From IMG/VR virus record IMGVR_UViG_3300021962_000378, positions 1-32,668 of that record: 32,668 nucleotides of DNA; one strand, given 5' to 3'. The position numbers and the translations under genes are program-made. Each line of letters begins with the position of its first letter. Position 1 is the first letter of the stretch. The notes beneath the pieces were generated by a model. The model saw only the letters and a list, made by a program, of their open reading frames with translations, made no database searches and was not told the origin of the DNA. The stretch is from a virus. This document shows positions 24,134-31,791 of this stretch, piece by piece.

Positions 24134-24255
24134 TGGCTTCCATGAATCTGCATAGGGGGGCTAGTATTCACGGGGAGGCTATGGCACAATGGCTGCACAA
24201 ATTCCGAGGCGTAGCACCCGTCCCAAAAACGTTATCCGATCAGGAAAGTAAATAA
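24133..24255 (+). CDS. Small ORF, 40 aa, coupled between ejection and tailspike genes
   Basis: Reads MASMNLHRGASIHGEAMAQW, then LHKFRGVAPVPKTL to TAA. It is bounded on both sides by TAATG junctions (24131-24135 and 24253-24257), so a ribosome finishing one frame could start the next. That tight fit supports translation. No recognised family and no strong ribosome site; it may only serve to couple translation. Confidence 0.55.
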   Translation: MASMNLHRGASIHGEAMAQWLHKFRGVAPVPKTLSDQESK

Positions 24256-24755
24256 TGTCAGCAACTTCAATCTCTCCACCGTTCCCCATATTTTCAGATA
24301 GCGACGGACAGCCTCTTGAAAATGGCTATATCTGGATTGGCGCAGCGAATCTAAACCCGCAGGTAAATCCCATCAATGTTTATTGGGACGCAGACCTATT
24401 GGTCCCAGCCGCGCAGCCAATTCGCACGCTTGGGGGTTATCCGTCAAACAGTGGAACGCCTGCCCGCATATTTATAAGTGAGGTTGACTCTTCCATTTTG
24501 GTCCAGAATAAAAATGGAAGCACGGTATATAGCGCCCCAGCGTCGACGGAACGATATAGCGGTGCCGATATTTCTTTTACTTCACAAAACGCAACTGGAA
24601 ACGGAATACAGACGGTTTTTGTAGTTACGGCGAAGCCGTCTTTGATTTATATTGGTGGAATATATCAAAACCAGAACACCTACACCGTGAATGGGTTAAA
24701 TGTGACATTCAGTCAATCCCCGCCATTAAATTCAATAATTGAATTTTTGATTTAA
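24255..24755 (+). CDS. Tailspike head-binding domain protein (166 aa)
   Basis: The N-terminal part matches the P22 tailspike head-binding domain: PFPIFSDSDGQPLENGYIWIG, then NPINVYWDADLLVPAAQPIRTLGGYPSNSGTPARIF. Unlike P22 gp9, no beta-helix follows. The last 55 residues form a small beta domain (QTVFVVTAKPSLIYIGGIYQ and so on). It probably anchors the separate receptor-binding proteins encoded next to the virion. Confidence 0.85.
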   Translation: MSATSISPPFPIFSDSDGQPLENGYIWIGAANLNPQVNPINVYWDADLLVPAAQPIRTLGGYPSNSGTPARIFISEVDSSILVQNKNGSTVYSAPASTERYSGADISFTSQNATGNGIQTVFVVTAKPSLIYIGGIYQNQNTYTVNGLNVTFSQSPPLNSIIEFLI

Positions 24756-24766
24756 GGAGCCCTCTC

Positions 24767-25666
24767 ATGTTAAAGACATTTTCATCAACGACAAATGCAA
24801 TCGGTGCTTTAAACTACAAGGGCACGTGGAATGCCAGCACCAACAGCCCAGCATTGGCCTCTGGTGTAGGCACAAAAGGCGACTACTACGTAGTGTCTGT
24901 GGCTGGGGCAACATCATTAGACGGAATTAGCAATTGGGGGGTTGGGGATCTAGCCACTTATAATGGGGCAATCTGGCAAAGGGTTGAGGGTGGGGCGGAT
25001 CTTAATGGCGTCAATTTGTCTGTTTCTGGGACAACAACATTGTCTGGGCTTACTGTATCAACAGCTTTGGCGCTAAACGCGAGTAAAGAAGTTGTGAGCG
25101 TGACTAACACAGGAACAGGAAACAATGTACTGGCAACTTCGCCAACATTTTCCGGGGATGTTGCCCTCTCTACTGGAAATATTGTTCTCAGCACCGCCGG
25201 GAAGGGCATTGATTTTTCCGCAAACCCAGCTTCAGGGGGAATGACAAGCGAGTTATTTGACGACTATGAAGAAGGCACTTGGACCCCGGTCATAAGCGGG
25301 GGTACTGTCGCTGGGACATATCAAATTGGCACAAACGGAAGCACCTACACCAAGGTGGGTCGCTTAGTAACACTCCAGTGCTATATTCAATTTGCGGCGG
25401 TAGTAACGGGTGGAGGCGTCGGAAATCTTAAAATTACAGGGCTTCCCTTCAGTAAGGGTGCAAACTCATATCCTGTAGGGAGCGTTTATTTAGCTATTGG
25501 TGGCTACGCAGGGAATCACCCTACCGTTGTTTTTAACTCATTTTCAACAAGCTCAGATTTAAGCTTACAACAAGATGCCAGTGGCGGCTATGGAACCGCC
25601 GTGGCAATTACGTTTGCCAGTGCCTTAGCGTATCTGGCCTTCACGCTTACCTACGAGGAGGCATAA
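24767..25666 (+). CDS. Tail fibre/adaptor protein (299 aa)
   Basis: The N-terminus has ALNYKGTWNAST and GTKGDYYVVSVAGATSLDGIS, NWGVGDLATYNGAIWQRV, a module widespread in phage tail proteins. The middle has a TSPTFSGDVALST segment, and the C-terminus starts at DYEEGTWTPVISGG with YTKVGRLVTLQ, a beta-rich domain common in fibre tips. Likely a receptor-binding or connecting fibre. RBS AAGGAG at ATG 24767; two bases separate it from the next gene. Confidence 0.75.
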   Translation: MLKTFSSTTNAIGALNYKGTWNASTNSPALASGVGTKGDYYVVSVAGATSLDGISNWGVGDLATYNGAIWQRVEGGADLNGVNLSVSGTTTLSGLTVSTALALNASKEVVSVTNTGTGNNVLATSPTFSGDVALSTGNIVLSTAGKGIDFSANPASGGMTSELFDDYEEGTWTPVISGGTVAGTYQIGTNGSTYTKVGRLVTLQCYIQFAAVVTGGGVGNLKITGLPFSKGANSYPVGSVYLAIGGYAGNHPTVVFNSFSTSSDLSLQQDASGGYGTAVAITFASALAYLAFTLTYEEA

Positions 25667-25667
25667 C

Positions 25668-27227
25668 ATGGCACTGACTAAAGCCAGGTATTCCATGATT
25701 GCTGGGGCCACGGTAAACGTTTTTGATTTTATGAGTGAAATCGAGATTGAGGATGTGACCACAAACACAGCGGCCATTGATGTCACTTCAAAAATTCAAG
25801 CGGCTATTGATTCGGTTGGCACTGGATTGACCGTTTTTTTACCGCGAGGCACTTACAAAACAACCAGCACAATATTTTTGCGCCGCAGCGGTGTTCATAT
25901 AATTGGAACTGGGACAGGGTCGACGCTAATTAAATATGTAAACATTACCGGAGGTATTGTCTTCTCTGGAGACACAAACAAAACGGCCTCTCTTGCCCAG
26001 TACGAAAGTTGTTCACTTGAAAACTTTGAAGTGATCCGATCGAACGTAAGCCAGCCGATTGCGGCAACAACGGACCCCCAGATTGTTGTAGATCTAACAT
26101 CATTTGCCTATAGCTACTTTAATATTGAAATTCAAAGTGTCCGGCCATTCTCTACTTTTTTTTACGGGCAAGGGAATAACGGGAGTTCTCCGTATTACAA
26201 CCACATTGAAAGTACGGGTTTGTTTGGTGGTGTTGACAGAACACAGCGAGCATTTGGATTTGAAGGAGGAGCTTGGGCAGGAGGGAGCAATGGCCCAAAT
26301 GCGAACATTATTGGGCCCATTACCCGTGCCGCTGGGTTAGCTACGGTTATTGACTTGAAATCCGGCCAGGGAAATCTGTTCAGCAACATTACAGCAGAGA
26401 GCGTTGCGGGGACGTGTATACTTCTCGGAGGAAATCCAGCCAACAACAGTGGAACCTCCTCAGGGTTAAATACAGCAGTGACGTTTAATGACACAACCCA
26501 AGCATGGGGAATTAATGACTTTGTAAATGGCGCAGTTCAAATTACGGCTGGGGCTGGGCAAAACCAGATTCGAAGAATTTCATCGAATTCAGCCACTCAG
26601 CTTAATTTAAGATATCCGTGGGCGTCTATTCCTGACGCAACAAGTCAATACCTTGTGTTTAGAGGCAGAACCGCTGACAATAAATTTTTAAACATTCGCC
26701 AAGAGGGGTTGGGCACGTCCGAATTTGTCTTTGCTTGGCCCGACTCTCATTCCACCGAGATTACCCAAACGTCGGTCCAATCTGTTGGCGGCTATCTTAA
26801 TGACAGGAGCTGCGATCCTCGTAATAAATTTTACGGCCAATCCAGAAGCGTACTTCAACATACATTTGTAACACCTGGTGCCGCAGCGAATATTAATGGG
26901 TATACAAGAAACAGCCCATTTGGAGGCGTGAAATTTGCGAATGACTATATTGTTGATTGGGTCTTTGCCGAGTGCACTTCGACGGCTCACGGTGACACTG
27001 CCACAATAACCGTTGATTGCGGAGGAGCTATTGTGGGTGGAGGGTCTCCAAGTTTTTCACTGGTTATTCCAAACGGGGAATCGTCGGCTTCAGCGTTCCC
27101 AGCTTTTTCACGTGTAGATAAAGACGGCGCAAATGCTGCCATTTTTCTGAATCTACAAACCGGCGGCGCATTTTCTGGAGCTGTTAGCGTTTTAGTGACA
27201 ATCGGTATAACAATGACATCTGCTTAA
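25668..27227 (+). CDS. Beta-helix tailspike, pectate-lyase-like (519 aa)
   Basis: The N-terminus MALTKARYSMIAGATVNVFDFM is the usual start of phage spike proteins. Then KIQAAIDSVGTGLTVFLPRGTY with TSTIFLRRSGVHIIGTG is the start of a right-handed beta-helix (pectate-lyase-3-like), running through Asn/Gly-rich rungs to about residue 350. A beta-rich C-terminal domain follows. Likely binds or depolymerises host surface polysaccharide; catalytic residues cannot be assigned by eye. Confidence 0.8.
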   Translation: MALTKARYSMIAGATVNVFDFMSEIEIEDVTTNTAAIDVTSKIQAAIDSVGTGLTVFLPRGTYKTTSTIFLRRSGVHIIGTGTGSTLIKYVNITGGIVFSGDTNKTASLAQYESCSLENFEVIRSNVSQPIAATTDPQIVVDLTSFAYSYFNIEIQSVRPFSTFFYGQGNNGSSPYYNHIESTGLFGGVDRTQRAFGFEGGAWAGGSNGPNANIIGPITRAAGLATVIDLKSGQGNLFSNITAESVAGTCILLGGNPANNSGTSSGLNTAVTFNDTTQAWGINDFVNGAVQITAGAGQNQIRRISSNSATQLNLRYPWASIPDATSQYLVFRGRTADNKFLNIRQEGLGTSEFVFAWPDSHSTEITQTSVQSVGGYLNDRSCDPRNKFYGQSRSVLQHTFVTPGAAANINGYTRNSPFGGVKFANDYIVDWVFAECTSTAHGDTATITVDCGGAIVGGGSPSFSLVIPNGESSASAFPAFSRVDKDGANAAIFLNLQTGGAFSGAVSVLVTIGITMTSA

Positions 27228-27278
27228 TCTAATACAAATAAAGCCTGCCCATCTCAAGGAATAATCAAGGAGCCTAAA

Positions 27279-27632
27279 ATGTCAACTAACTCACAAATCG
27301 CATTCGCCCCCCTCGGAAAAACAATCGTAGTCGCAGCCGCCGCAGCCGCCCCTGCTGGGATCCAGGCCCCGGTAGCCTCGAGCGCTGACCAGCAAAATGC
27401 TGGGCAATATCGGGTAATAAACTCTGGAATTGTTACCGTATTTTTAGGCTTTGGGCCAAGCGCAGCTGAAGCCACGGCCAACGCTGTAGCCCCGATTGCA
27501 GGAACACCTAGGAACTCAATTGTTCTCGTTGCTGGAGCCGTTGAAATCTTAAGGTTTAATCAAACGACTTTTTTCAGCGGATTAGCAAGTTCCGCTACAA
27601 CTGTTTATATCACGCCAGGGCAAGGCCTCTAG
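27279..27632 (+). CDS. Small conserved virion protein (117 aa)
   Basis: Shows SQIAFAPLGKTIVVAAAAAAPAG, QNAGQYRVINSGIVTVFLGFG and TTVYITPGQGL, a pattern I recognise from small proteins in phage virion clusters. Beta-rich, Ala-rich, no signal peptide. AAGGAG precedes ATG at 27279. Possibly a decoration protein. Confidence 0.65.
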   Translation: MSTNSQIAFAPLGKTIVVAAAAAAPAGIQAPVASSADQQNAGQYRVINSGIVTVFLGFGPSAAEATANAVAPIAGTPRNSIVLVAGAVEILRFNQTTFFSGLASSATTVYITPGQGL

Positions 27633-27641
27633 TAAATAAAT

Positions 27642-27857
27642 ATGCCGGGGACTGTACGCACAGAAAGCGAAACGGACAGAGAATGGGTGGCTAATAAAAA
27701 GGCCGATTTATTCCGTTCGGGTATGTCCCCATCTACTATCCTGCTTGCGTGGCTGGCTTTGTTTTTTTGGCTACTTGTCCTGAAAAGCATGCCGGATTCC
27801 GGGCTCTCAAAAATTCATGGCAAATATAGTGAACTATGTTTATTCATGACCAAATAA
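27642..27857 (+). CDS. Small membrane protein (71 aa), last rightward gene
   Basis: One strong hydrophobic segment (TILLAWLALFFWLLVL, residues about 32-47) with a charged N-terminus. No good ribosome site precedes ATG at 27642, so the start is uncertain; ATG at 27723 would leave mostly the membrane segment. Could be a holin or antiholin, but it lies far from the lysis genes. Confidence 0.45.
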   Translation: MPGTVRTESETDREWVANKKADLFRSGMSPSTILLAWLALFFWLLVLKSMPDSGLSKIHGKYSELCLFMTK

Positions 27858-27955
27858 ATCTGCCATTGATTTTGTTTTTTTATTGCGTTTTTTTCTTGTT
27901 CGTATTGTTTATGATTTTGTTTTTTTTTCTTTATTTGGTGCTGTAGTAGCAAGGC
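27858..27955. other. Convergent intergenic region
   Basis: T-rich on the + strand with several runs of 6-9 T, at the meeting point of the two arms. No clear GC stem precedes the runs, so I do not call an intrinsic terminator. Confidence 0.6.
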
Positions 27956-28330
27956 TCATTGCAAGATTAATTCTATTTTTTTTATGCATCCGACGGGGTC
28001 ATCCTGCATTGTTTTGACAGAGAATCTAATCACGCGCCAGCCCATAAGCGCTGCCGTGTTTAGCTTTAGGCGGTCTTCATCAGTGTTGTGACGCCCTCCG
28101 CCAAACATCCATTGGCCGCCGTCTATTTCAACGGCAACCTTCTTTTCAGGCCATGCAAAGTCAAAGCGCCAATCTTGTAACCCAGCAACTTTCAGGCGTT
28201 TTCGCACGCCAGCCCCAATCCCCCCGCAGCATTCCGCACAGAAGCGAAACTCAGGGACCATCCCATTCATTATTGAGGGGTTCAAAATGCTCATGTATTT
28301 TTTAAATTCAATGGCTTTGTCATTACTCAT
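27956..28330 (-). CDS. PD-(D/E)xK-like endonuclease (124 aa)
   Basis: Shows WRFDFAWPEKKVAVEIDGGQW (D57, E68, D70), then GRHNTDEDRLKLNTAALMGWRV, the typical layout of small Vsr/DUF559-like endonucleases carried by many phages as resolvase-like or packaging-linked nucleases. A Cys cluster CAECCGG (31-37) could bind zinc. GAGGG precedes ATG at 28330. Last gene of the leftward arm. Confidence 0.8.
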   Translation of the reverse strand: MSNDKAIEFKKYMSILNPSIMNGMVPEFRFCAECCGGIGAGVRKRLKVAGLQDWRFDFAWPEKKVAVEIDGGQWMFGGGRHNTDEDRLKLNTAALMGWRVIRFSVKTMQDDPVGCIKKIELILQ

Positions 28331-28344
28331 TATGCAGGCCCTCT

Positions 28345-28725
28345 TTATTTTCTCTTTATTTTCCGCGTAATTTTATGATGATGCATTACTATATCCCCAA
28401 GCGGGCAGTCACACGCATAACCCATGTCATAATCAAACACGAATCCATCCCCTTTGCACATCCCCAAATCACACACCCACCGCTTACTGCTTATTCCGAT
28501 GGTCTTCATCCATGCGTTAATATCGCACACGGCAGGAAACTTAAAATTGGTATTTAGCCAATTGTCGATGAAATCTTTCACGTGACTTTTATCAAGTGAC
28601 TCTGACTTGCACATCTTTTCCACGATTGCGGCGATCAGAGCGTCCTTTGGGGGCATCCCTGGGAGCTTATTACCCAATAGCCGCAACTCATTCGAGACGT
28701 ACTCGCGAAGCTCGTGGTCATACAT
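28345..28725 (-). CDS. Hypothetical replication-linked protein with Cys cluster (126 aa)
   Basis: The N-terminal half is helical (MYDHELREYVSNELRLLG...) with FPAVCDINAW near residue 63. The C-terminal half has CDLGMCKGDGFVFDYDMGYACDC, four Cys arranged like a zinc ribbon. Start overlaps the initiator gene by 8 bases, so it is co-translated and probably acts in replication. Could be a helicase-loader partner; unproven. Confidence 0.55.
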   Translation of the reverse strand: MYDHELREYVSNELRLLGNKLPGMPPKDALIAAIVEKMCKSESLDKSHVKDFIDNWLNTNFKFPAVCDINAWMKTIGISSKRWVCDLGMCKGDGFVFDYDMGYACDCPLGDIVMHHHKITRKIKRK

Positions 28726-29716
28726 GCGTTATGTCTCCAGTTATAATTCGTACTATATCCGGCATTTTATCACCCCACACCCATTTCCCCCCATTGCGTT
28801 TTGACCAAGCGGTTTTCATAAACAAAGCAGCATCAGCCGATGGGGGCGGATCACTATCCCCCTGTTTATTTGAGGTCTCATTGATCGCCAGGATCATCGC
28901 ATTGACAGCGCTTACATCCTCGAAGTCCTCCCAGTTGTTAAAAAATGTAGCCCCGTTTTTTGGGAATCGCCCAGTGGTGGCCAGGTACCTCAAATAGTTC
29001 TCAACGGCCACAGCACACCGTCGAAGATCGTCAATCGTTTTGACTGAAGCCAAGAAGTGCTTCATAGCGGCCTTCTTGCCATCCTTCACAGGGTAAGATA
29101 GCCATAGTTTGTTAAATTCAGGCTCAAACTGATTTTTGGGGCCACTCACGGCCAACCCTTTGCTATTCATTGGCCTGTCATCGCTAACACACGACAATCC
29201 ATCAGCATCTGCGACATCCTTTAAATTACGGGCCGCAGCTGTTGAAAGTCCCCAATCTTTCTTCATTGGAAAACCTGAATCAATCTGCTCTTTTTTGTAT
29301 AATTCATCATGTTCTATTGTCTTGTCTTCTCTTCTCTTCTCTTCTCTTCTCTTCTCTGTCCTAGGGACACACTCAACCACGTCCCCAGGGACGTCCCCAG
29401 GGACATTTTCTCTTTTTGAGGGAGAAACGCCTCTTTGAAAGGCTTTTTTTTCCCGGCTTTTACCCCGTTGTAGCCCCAATTTTCTGACGTCTTCCAGCAC
29501 TTTTTCGACAATTAATGGGAGATTTACGCCGGTTTTTTGGAGATTCTTGTCCAGTTTCTCCGCTGTTTTAGGGCGCATGATTGTCGCCATTTCTTCTGGT
29601 GTCGGCGCTCTTTCCTTCAAAGCGGCGAGGGCTTGTATTTTTACAAGCCGCCCAATCTCTTCATCGCTCAAAGCGCTGTTTAGCACGTGCCCCACTTTTA
29701 TTTTGAACCAATCCAT
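28718..29716 (-). CDS. Phage replication initiator / replisome organiser-like (332 aa)
   Basis: The N-terminus MDWFKIKVGHVLNSALSDEE with IGRLVKIQALAALKERAPTP is the winged-helix-like start of many phage replication proteins. A variable linker follows (including EKRREEKRREDK). The C-terminus FNKLWLSYPVKDGKKAAMKHF with AVENYLRYLA and FFNNWEDFED is typical of primosomal phage initiators. The linker DNA holds palindromic repeats and a pyrimidine tract, as in lambda O where the origin lies inside the gene. Confidence 0.75.
   Translation of the reverse strand: MDWFKIKVGHVLNSALSDEEIGRLVKIQALAALKERAPTPEEMATIMRPKTAEKLDKNLQKTGVNLPLIVEKVLEDVRKLGLQRGKSREKKAFQRGVSPSKRENVPGDVPGDVVECVPRTEKRREEKRREDKTIEHDELYKKEQIDSGFPMKKDWGLSTAAARNLKDVADADGLSCVSDDRPMNSKGLAVSGPKNQFEPEFNKLWLSYPVKDGKKAAMKHFLASVKTIDDLRRCAVAVENYLRYLATTGRFPKNGATFFNNWEDFEDVSAVNAMILAINETSNKQGDSDPPPSADAALFMKTAWSKRNGGKWVWGDKMPDIVRIITGDITHV
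29325..29404. repeat. Candidate replication origin: TCTTC tract and palindromic iterons
   Basis: 6.6 copies of TCTTC (29325-29357) abut three related palindromes: GTCCTAGGGAC (29358-29368), then GTCCCCAGGGAC twice in direct tandem (29381-29392 and 29393-29404). They lie in the linker region of the initiator gene. Palindromic iterons beside a homopurine/homopyrimidine tract fit an origin; inferred, not proven. Confidence 0.5.
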
Positions 29717-29757
29717 ATTCGTAAATTCCCCTCTATTAAAACTGAAAAATAATTATT

Positions 29758-29895
29758 TTATATAAAATACAGAACGGCACAAAAAAGGGCCACGCAAAAA
29801 AATACAATCAGGCCCATCGGTTTCTTTGCCTGGAACTTTCCCGTTGTGTTAGCTATTGAACACGCTAGGGACAGAGAATACGCGCTATCCGTCAT
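29758..29895 (-). CDS. Small membrane protein (45 aa)
   Basis: Reads MTDSAYSLSLACSIANTTGK, then FQAKKPMGLIVFFCVALFCA and a VLYFI end; residues 27-45 form one hydrophobic helix. GGAGG lies 7 bases before the ATG, which overlaps the upstream stop by one base (TGATG). Strong translation signals make it credible. Function unknown; perhaps superinfection exclusion or membrane control of replication, purely a guess. Confidence 0.7.
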   Translation of the reverse strand: MTDSAYSLSLACSIANTTGKFQAKKPMGLIVFFCVALFCAVLYFI

Positions 29896-30353
29896 CAAAA
29901 CTCCTCCGAGGTTAAAACGTCTAAAAACTGGTCCTTTCCTTGATAAGCCGCCGACTTAAAGTTTTTCAGGTTCAGATATTGCTTCCCGTCTTTCCCAGGC
30001 TCGCTAAAGAGGGCGTCCGCGATAAAGGTTTGACCCACTAAAAGGCGCTCATCGATAGGTGTGTTTAGCAGTTTTAGACCATGCTCCTCAGTGTACATGT
30101 TGCTGAAACGTGTAAGAAAATATTTTAAAAAGCCATGCCAATCCCCTGTTTCGCGGTTTTTGAAAAACTTTGTTGTAATAACATTCCCAAAATGAGGACC
30201 AGAAACAACTTTGCATGCAATCTCAAACGATTCGCCATAAAACGATGAAACATTCGACACAATACGTGCGTCGGTAATTTCAAAAGTGGTGTCGGTCACA
30301 GCCTCGCGCAGGTATTCAGAAGGGGTATAGGTCGGGTCTTTGAAAGTTAACAT
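29895..30353 (-). CDS. Possible ssDNA-binding OB-like protein (152 aa)
   Basis: Beta-rich (TFEITDARIVSNVSSFYGESF, then VVSGPHFGNVITTKFF), resembling DUF669-type phage proteins thought to bind single-stranded DNA. Placed between exonuclease and initiator genes, which suits such a role. The C-terminus is acidic (LTSEEF), as in SSB tails. No direct motif proof. Confidence 0.5.
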   Translation of the reverse strand: MLTFKDPTYTPSEYLREAVTDTTFEITDARIVSNVSSFYGESFEIACKVVSGPHFGNVITTKFFKNRETGDWHGFLKYFLTRFSNMYTEEHGLKLLNTPIDERLLVGQTFIADALFSEPGKDGKQYLNLKNFKSAAYQGKDQFLDVLTSEEF

Positions 30354-30402
30354 TTTTTTATCTCCATTTTTTTATTTTATACAATTTTTTAAAAGTCTAG
30401 AT

Positions 30403-30990
30403 CTAGATCAGGTTAGAAATATATTCGCGGCATTTTATAACGCGCTCTCTTATTTTATCACCAACGGATTCATCCAGGTCAATAGCGAAAGCTTTGACGC
30501 GGTATTTTTTTTCTACAAGGGCATATGACGCATCATCTTCGCCGTCTTCAGTGTCCATCAGCACATGCACCACCTCAGCCCGATTCTTCCCAGTGAGCAG
30601 CATATATCCGTGGACCTGCCACCAGTAAGCTTTTTCAGGTTCAGATTCAAACAGTGGGAATGTAAAACAGTCCCATGAGGACTTTATATCGATGATACTT
30701 TTTTCGGTTACAATGTCCGGGGTCCCGGTGATAAAGTCGTTTTCAAAGTGGATTTCGTTTTTGACATAAAACTCGCCGCGAAAATCAGATAGGAAGTCTA
30801 TAGCTTCATCTTCAACCGCAACACCTTTTTCTGTATACTTGTTTGAGAATTCCTTCTTTTTTGAGTAAATTTGTTCTTTTACCCAGTTCTCACAATAGCT
30901 TTTAGCGGTCTGGCTTAAACCATCTCCAGACCGGCCATTAGTCATGATCTGACCAATGGCGCTGCATCTAATTTTGAACTCATTTTGCAT
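30403..30990 (-). CDS. YqaJ-like viral recombination exonuclease (195 aa)
   Basis: Lambda-exonuclease-like PD-(D/E)xK enzyme that resects DNA ends for recombination. Motifs: KGVAVEDEAI (E60), TGTPDIV (D92), SIIDIKSSW (D101, K103), followed by WWQVHGYMLLTG, the usual Gln/Tyr helix of the family. It overlaps the preceding gene by 11 bases. No clear annealase was found in the genome. Confidence 0.88.
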   Translation of the reverse strand: MQNEFKIRCSAIGQIMTNGRSGDGLSQTAKSYCENWVKEQIYSKKKEFSNKYTEKGVAVEDEAIDFLSDFRGEFYVKNEIHFENDFITGTPDIVTEKSIIDIKSSWDCFTFPLFESEPEKAYWWQVHGYMLLTGKNRAEVVHVLMDTEDGEDDASYALVEKKYRVKAFAIDLDESVGDKIRERVIKCREYISNLI

Positions 30991-31456
30991 TTTTCAGCTG
31001 CTCCCAAATAGAATCGGAGACGATGAATTTTGTTTCTACATCTTTTCTTGCCATTCCCCCAGCGACAGCGGCTAATACCGCAGCCCATTTCTCGTGCGTC
31101 TTTACAAGTGACGGCAAGAGAACGGGCGACGGGCTAACCCGGATAGCGTCCACTGTTTCCCCAAAAGCTTTGATCTTTGAAATATGCAACGATATCCGCT
31201 TCCCTTCCCAGTCCTCAATGTAGGGAGACCCAAGAGCCTTTGTGATTGCCCTCTTGTTTGTTGCATTCAGTATCATGGGCTTATGCCCAGATATTTTAGC
31301 AACAACGCACTGCTCTGCTTTCCCATCTAACCCCATGACAGGCTCTTGAGAGACAGACACGATAGTCACGACATAACTAGACCCAGGCGGGATGTCCCAA
31401 GATCCAAGATAGTTTGGGTTTGATATTTTCTTCCAGTGCGTCTTATTATTCGTCAT
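30980..31456 (-). CDS. Conserved phage protein beside YqaJ exonuclease (158 aa)
   Basis: Motifs NYLGSWDIPPG, KPMILNATNKRAITKALGSPYIEDWEGK and ISLHISKIKAFGETVDAIRV match a protein often encoded next to YqaJ exonucleases in phages. Beta-rich and OB-like, so binding of single-stranded DNA or of the exonuclease is plausible. The start overlaps the upstream zinc-ribbon gene by 11 bases. Function not established. Confidence 0.6.
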   Translation of the reverse strand: MTNNKTHWKKISNPNYLGSWDIPPGSSYVVTIVSVSQEPVMGLDGKAEQCVVAKISGHKPMILNATNKRAITKALGSPYIEDWEGKRISLHISKIKAFGETVDAIRVSPSPVLLPSLVKTHEKWAAVLAAVAGGMARKDVETKFIVSDSIWEQLKNAK

Positions 31457-31622
31457 TGTCAGGCTCTCCTATGTGTTCAATCTTTCTTGCGGGTCTTCTT
31501 ATCGGGAGGCAGTCCCAGCATGTGAGTGGGACTCCCATGTCTATATCACCGTGACTTCGATACCCACACTCTGGGCAGTGTATAGCTTGCCCCCCATCAG
31601 TAATTGAATCATCTATCTGCAT
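31446..31622 (-). CDS. Small zinc-ribbon protein (58 aa)
   Basis: Reads MQIDDSITDGGQAIHCPECG, then YRSHGDIDMG and TCWDCLP: CxxC...CxxC is a zinc ribbon. AAGGAG precedes the ATG by 7 bases, and the gene overlaps the next start by 11 bases. It is the first gene after a perfect consensus promoter. Possible adaptor or regulator of the recombination module; role unknown. Confidence 0.8.
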   Translation of the reverse strand: MQIDDSITDGGQAIHCPECGYRSHGDIDMGVPLTCWDCLPIRRPARKIEHIGEPDNDE

Positions 31623-31787
31623 TTAAAACTCCTTAAAAAATAAAAATAAAAACAAAAACAAAATTGATAAAAATTCAACCTTATCAGTCCCGGCACGCTT
31701 TTCGTTGTACAGCGGTTTGAATTATATGCCGGGAGTGACAAAGTCGTCTAAAACACATTTAAATTATACGACAAGCAACGACGCCTG
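31623..31787 (-). promoter_or_regulatory. Leader of the replication/recombination operon
   Basis: About 130 nt of untranslated leader follow the promoter. It contains an inverted repeat CCCGGCA/TGCCGGG (about 31689-31695 and 31729-31735) spaced by about 33 nt, a possible operator or RNA switch, and then an A/T-rich tract before AAGGAG. Confidence 0.5.
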
Positions 31788-31791
31788 TCAA
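31763..31791 (-). promoter_or_regulatory. Perfect-consensus sigma70 promoter for the replication operon
   Basis: Leftward TTGACA (31786-31791), a 17-bp spacer, then TATAAT (31763-31768): full consensus. The TGA of the -35 box is also the stop codon of the double-HTH gene. Confidence 0.85.

Noticed and set aside
24755-24767. Frameshift that splits a single tailspike gene
   Set aside because: The second gene has its own AAGGAG and a complete, recognisable N-terminal module, so separate genes are more likely.
27858-27955. Bidirectional intrinsic terminator
   Set aside because: T runs are present but no GC-rich hairpin precedes them on either strand.
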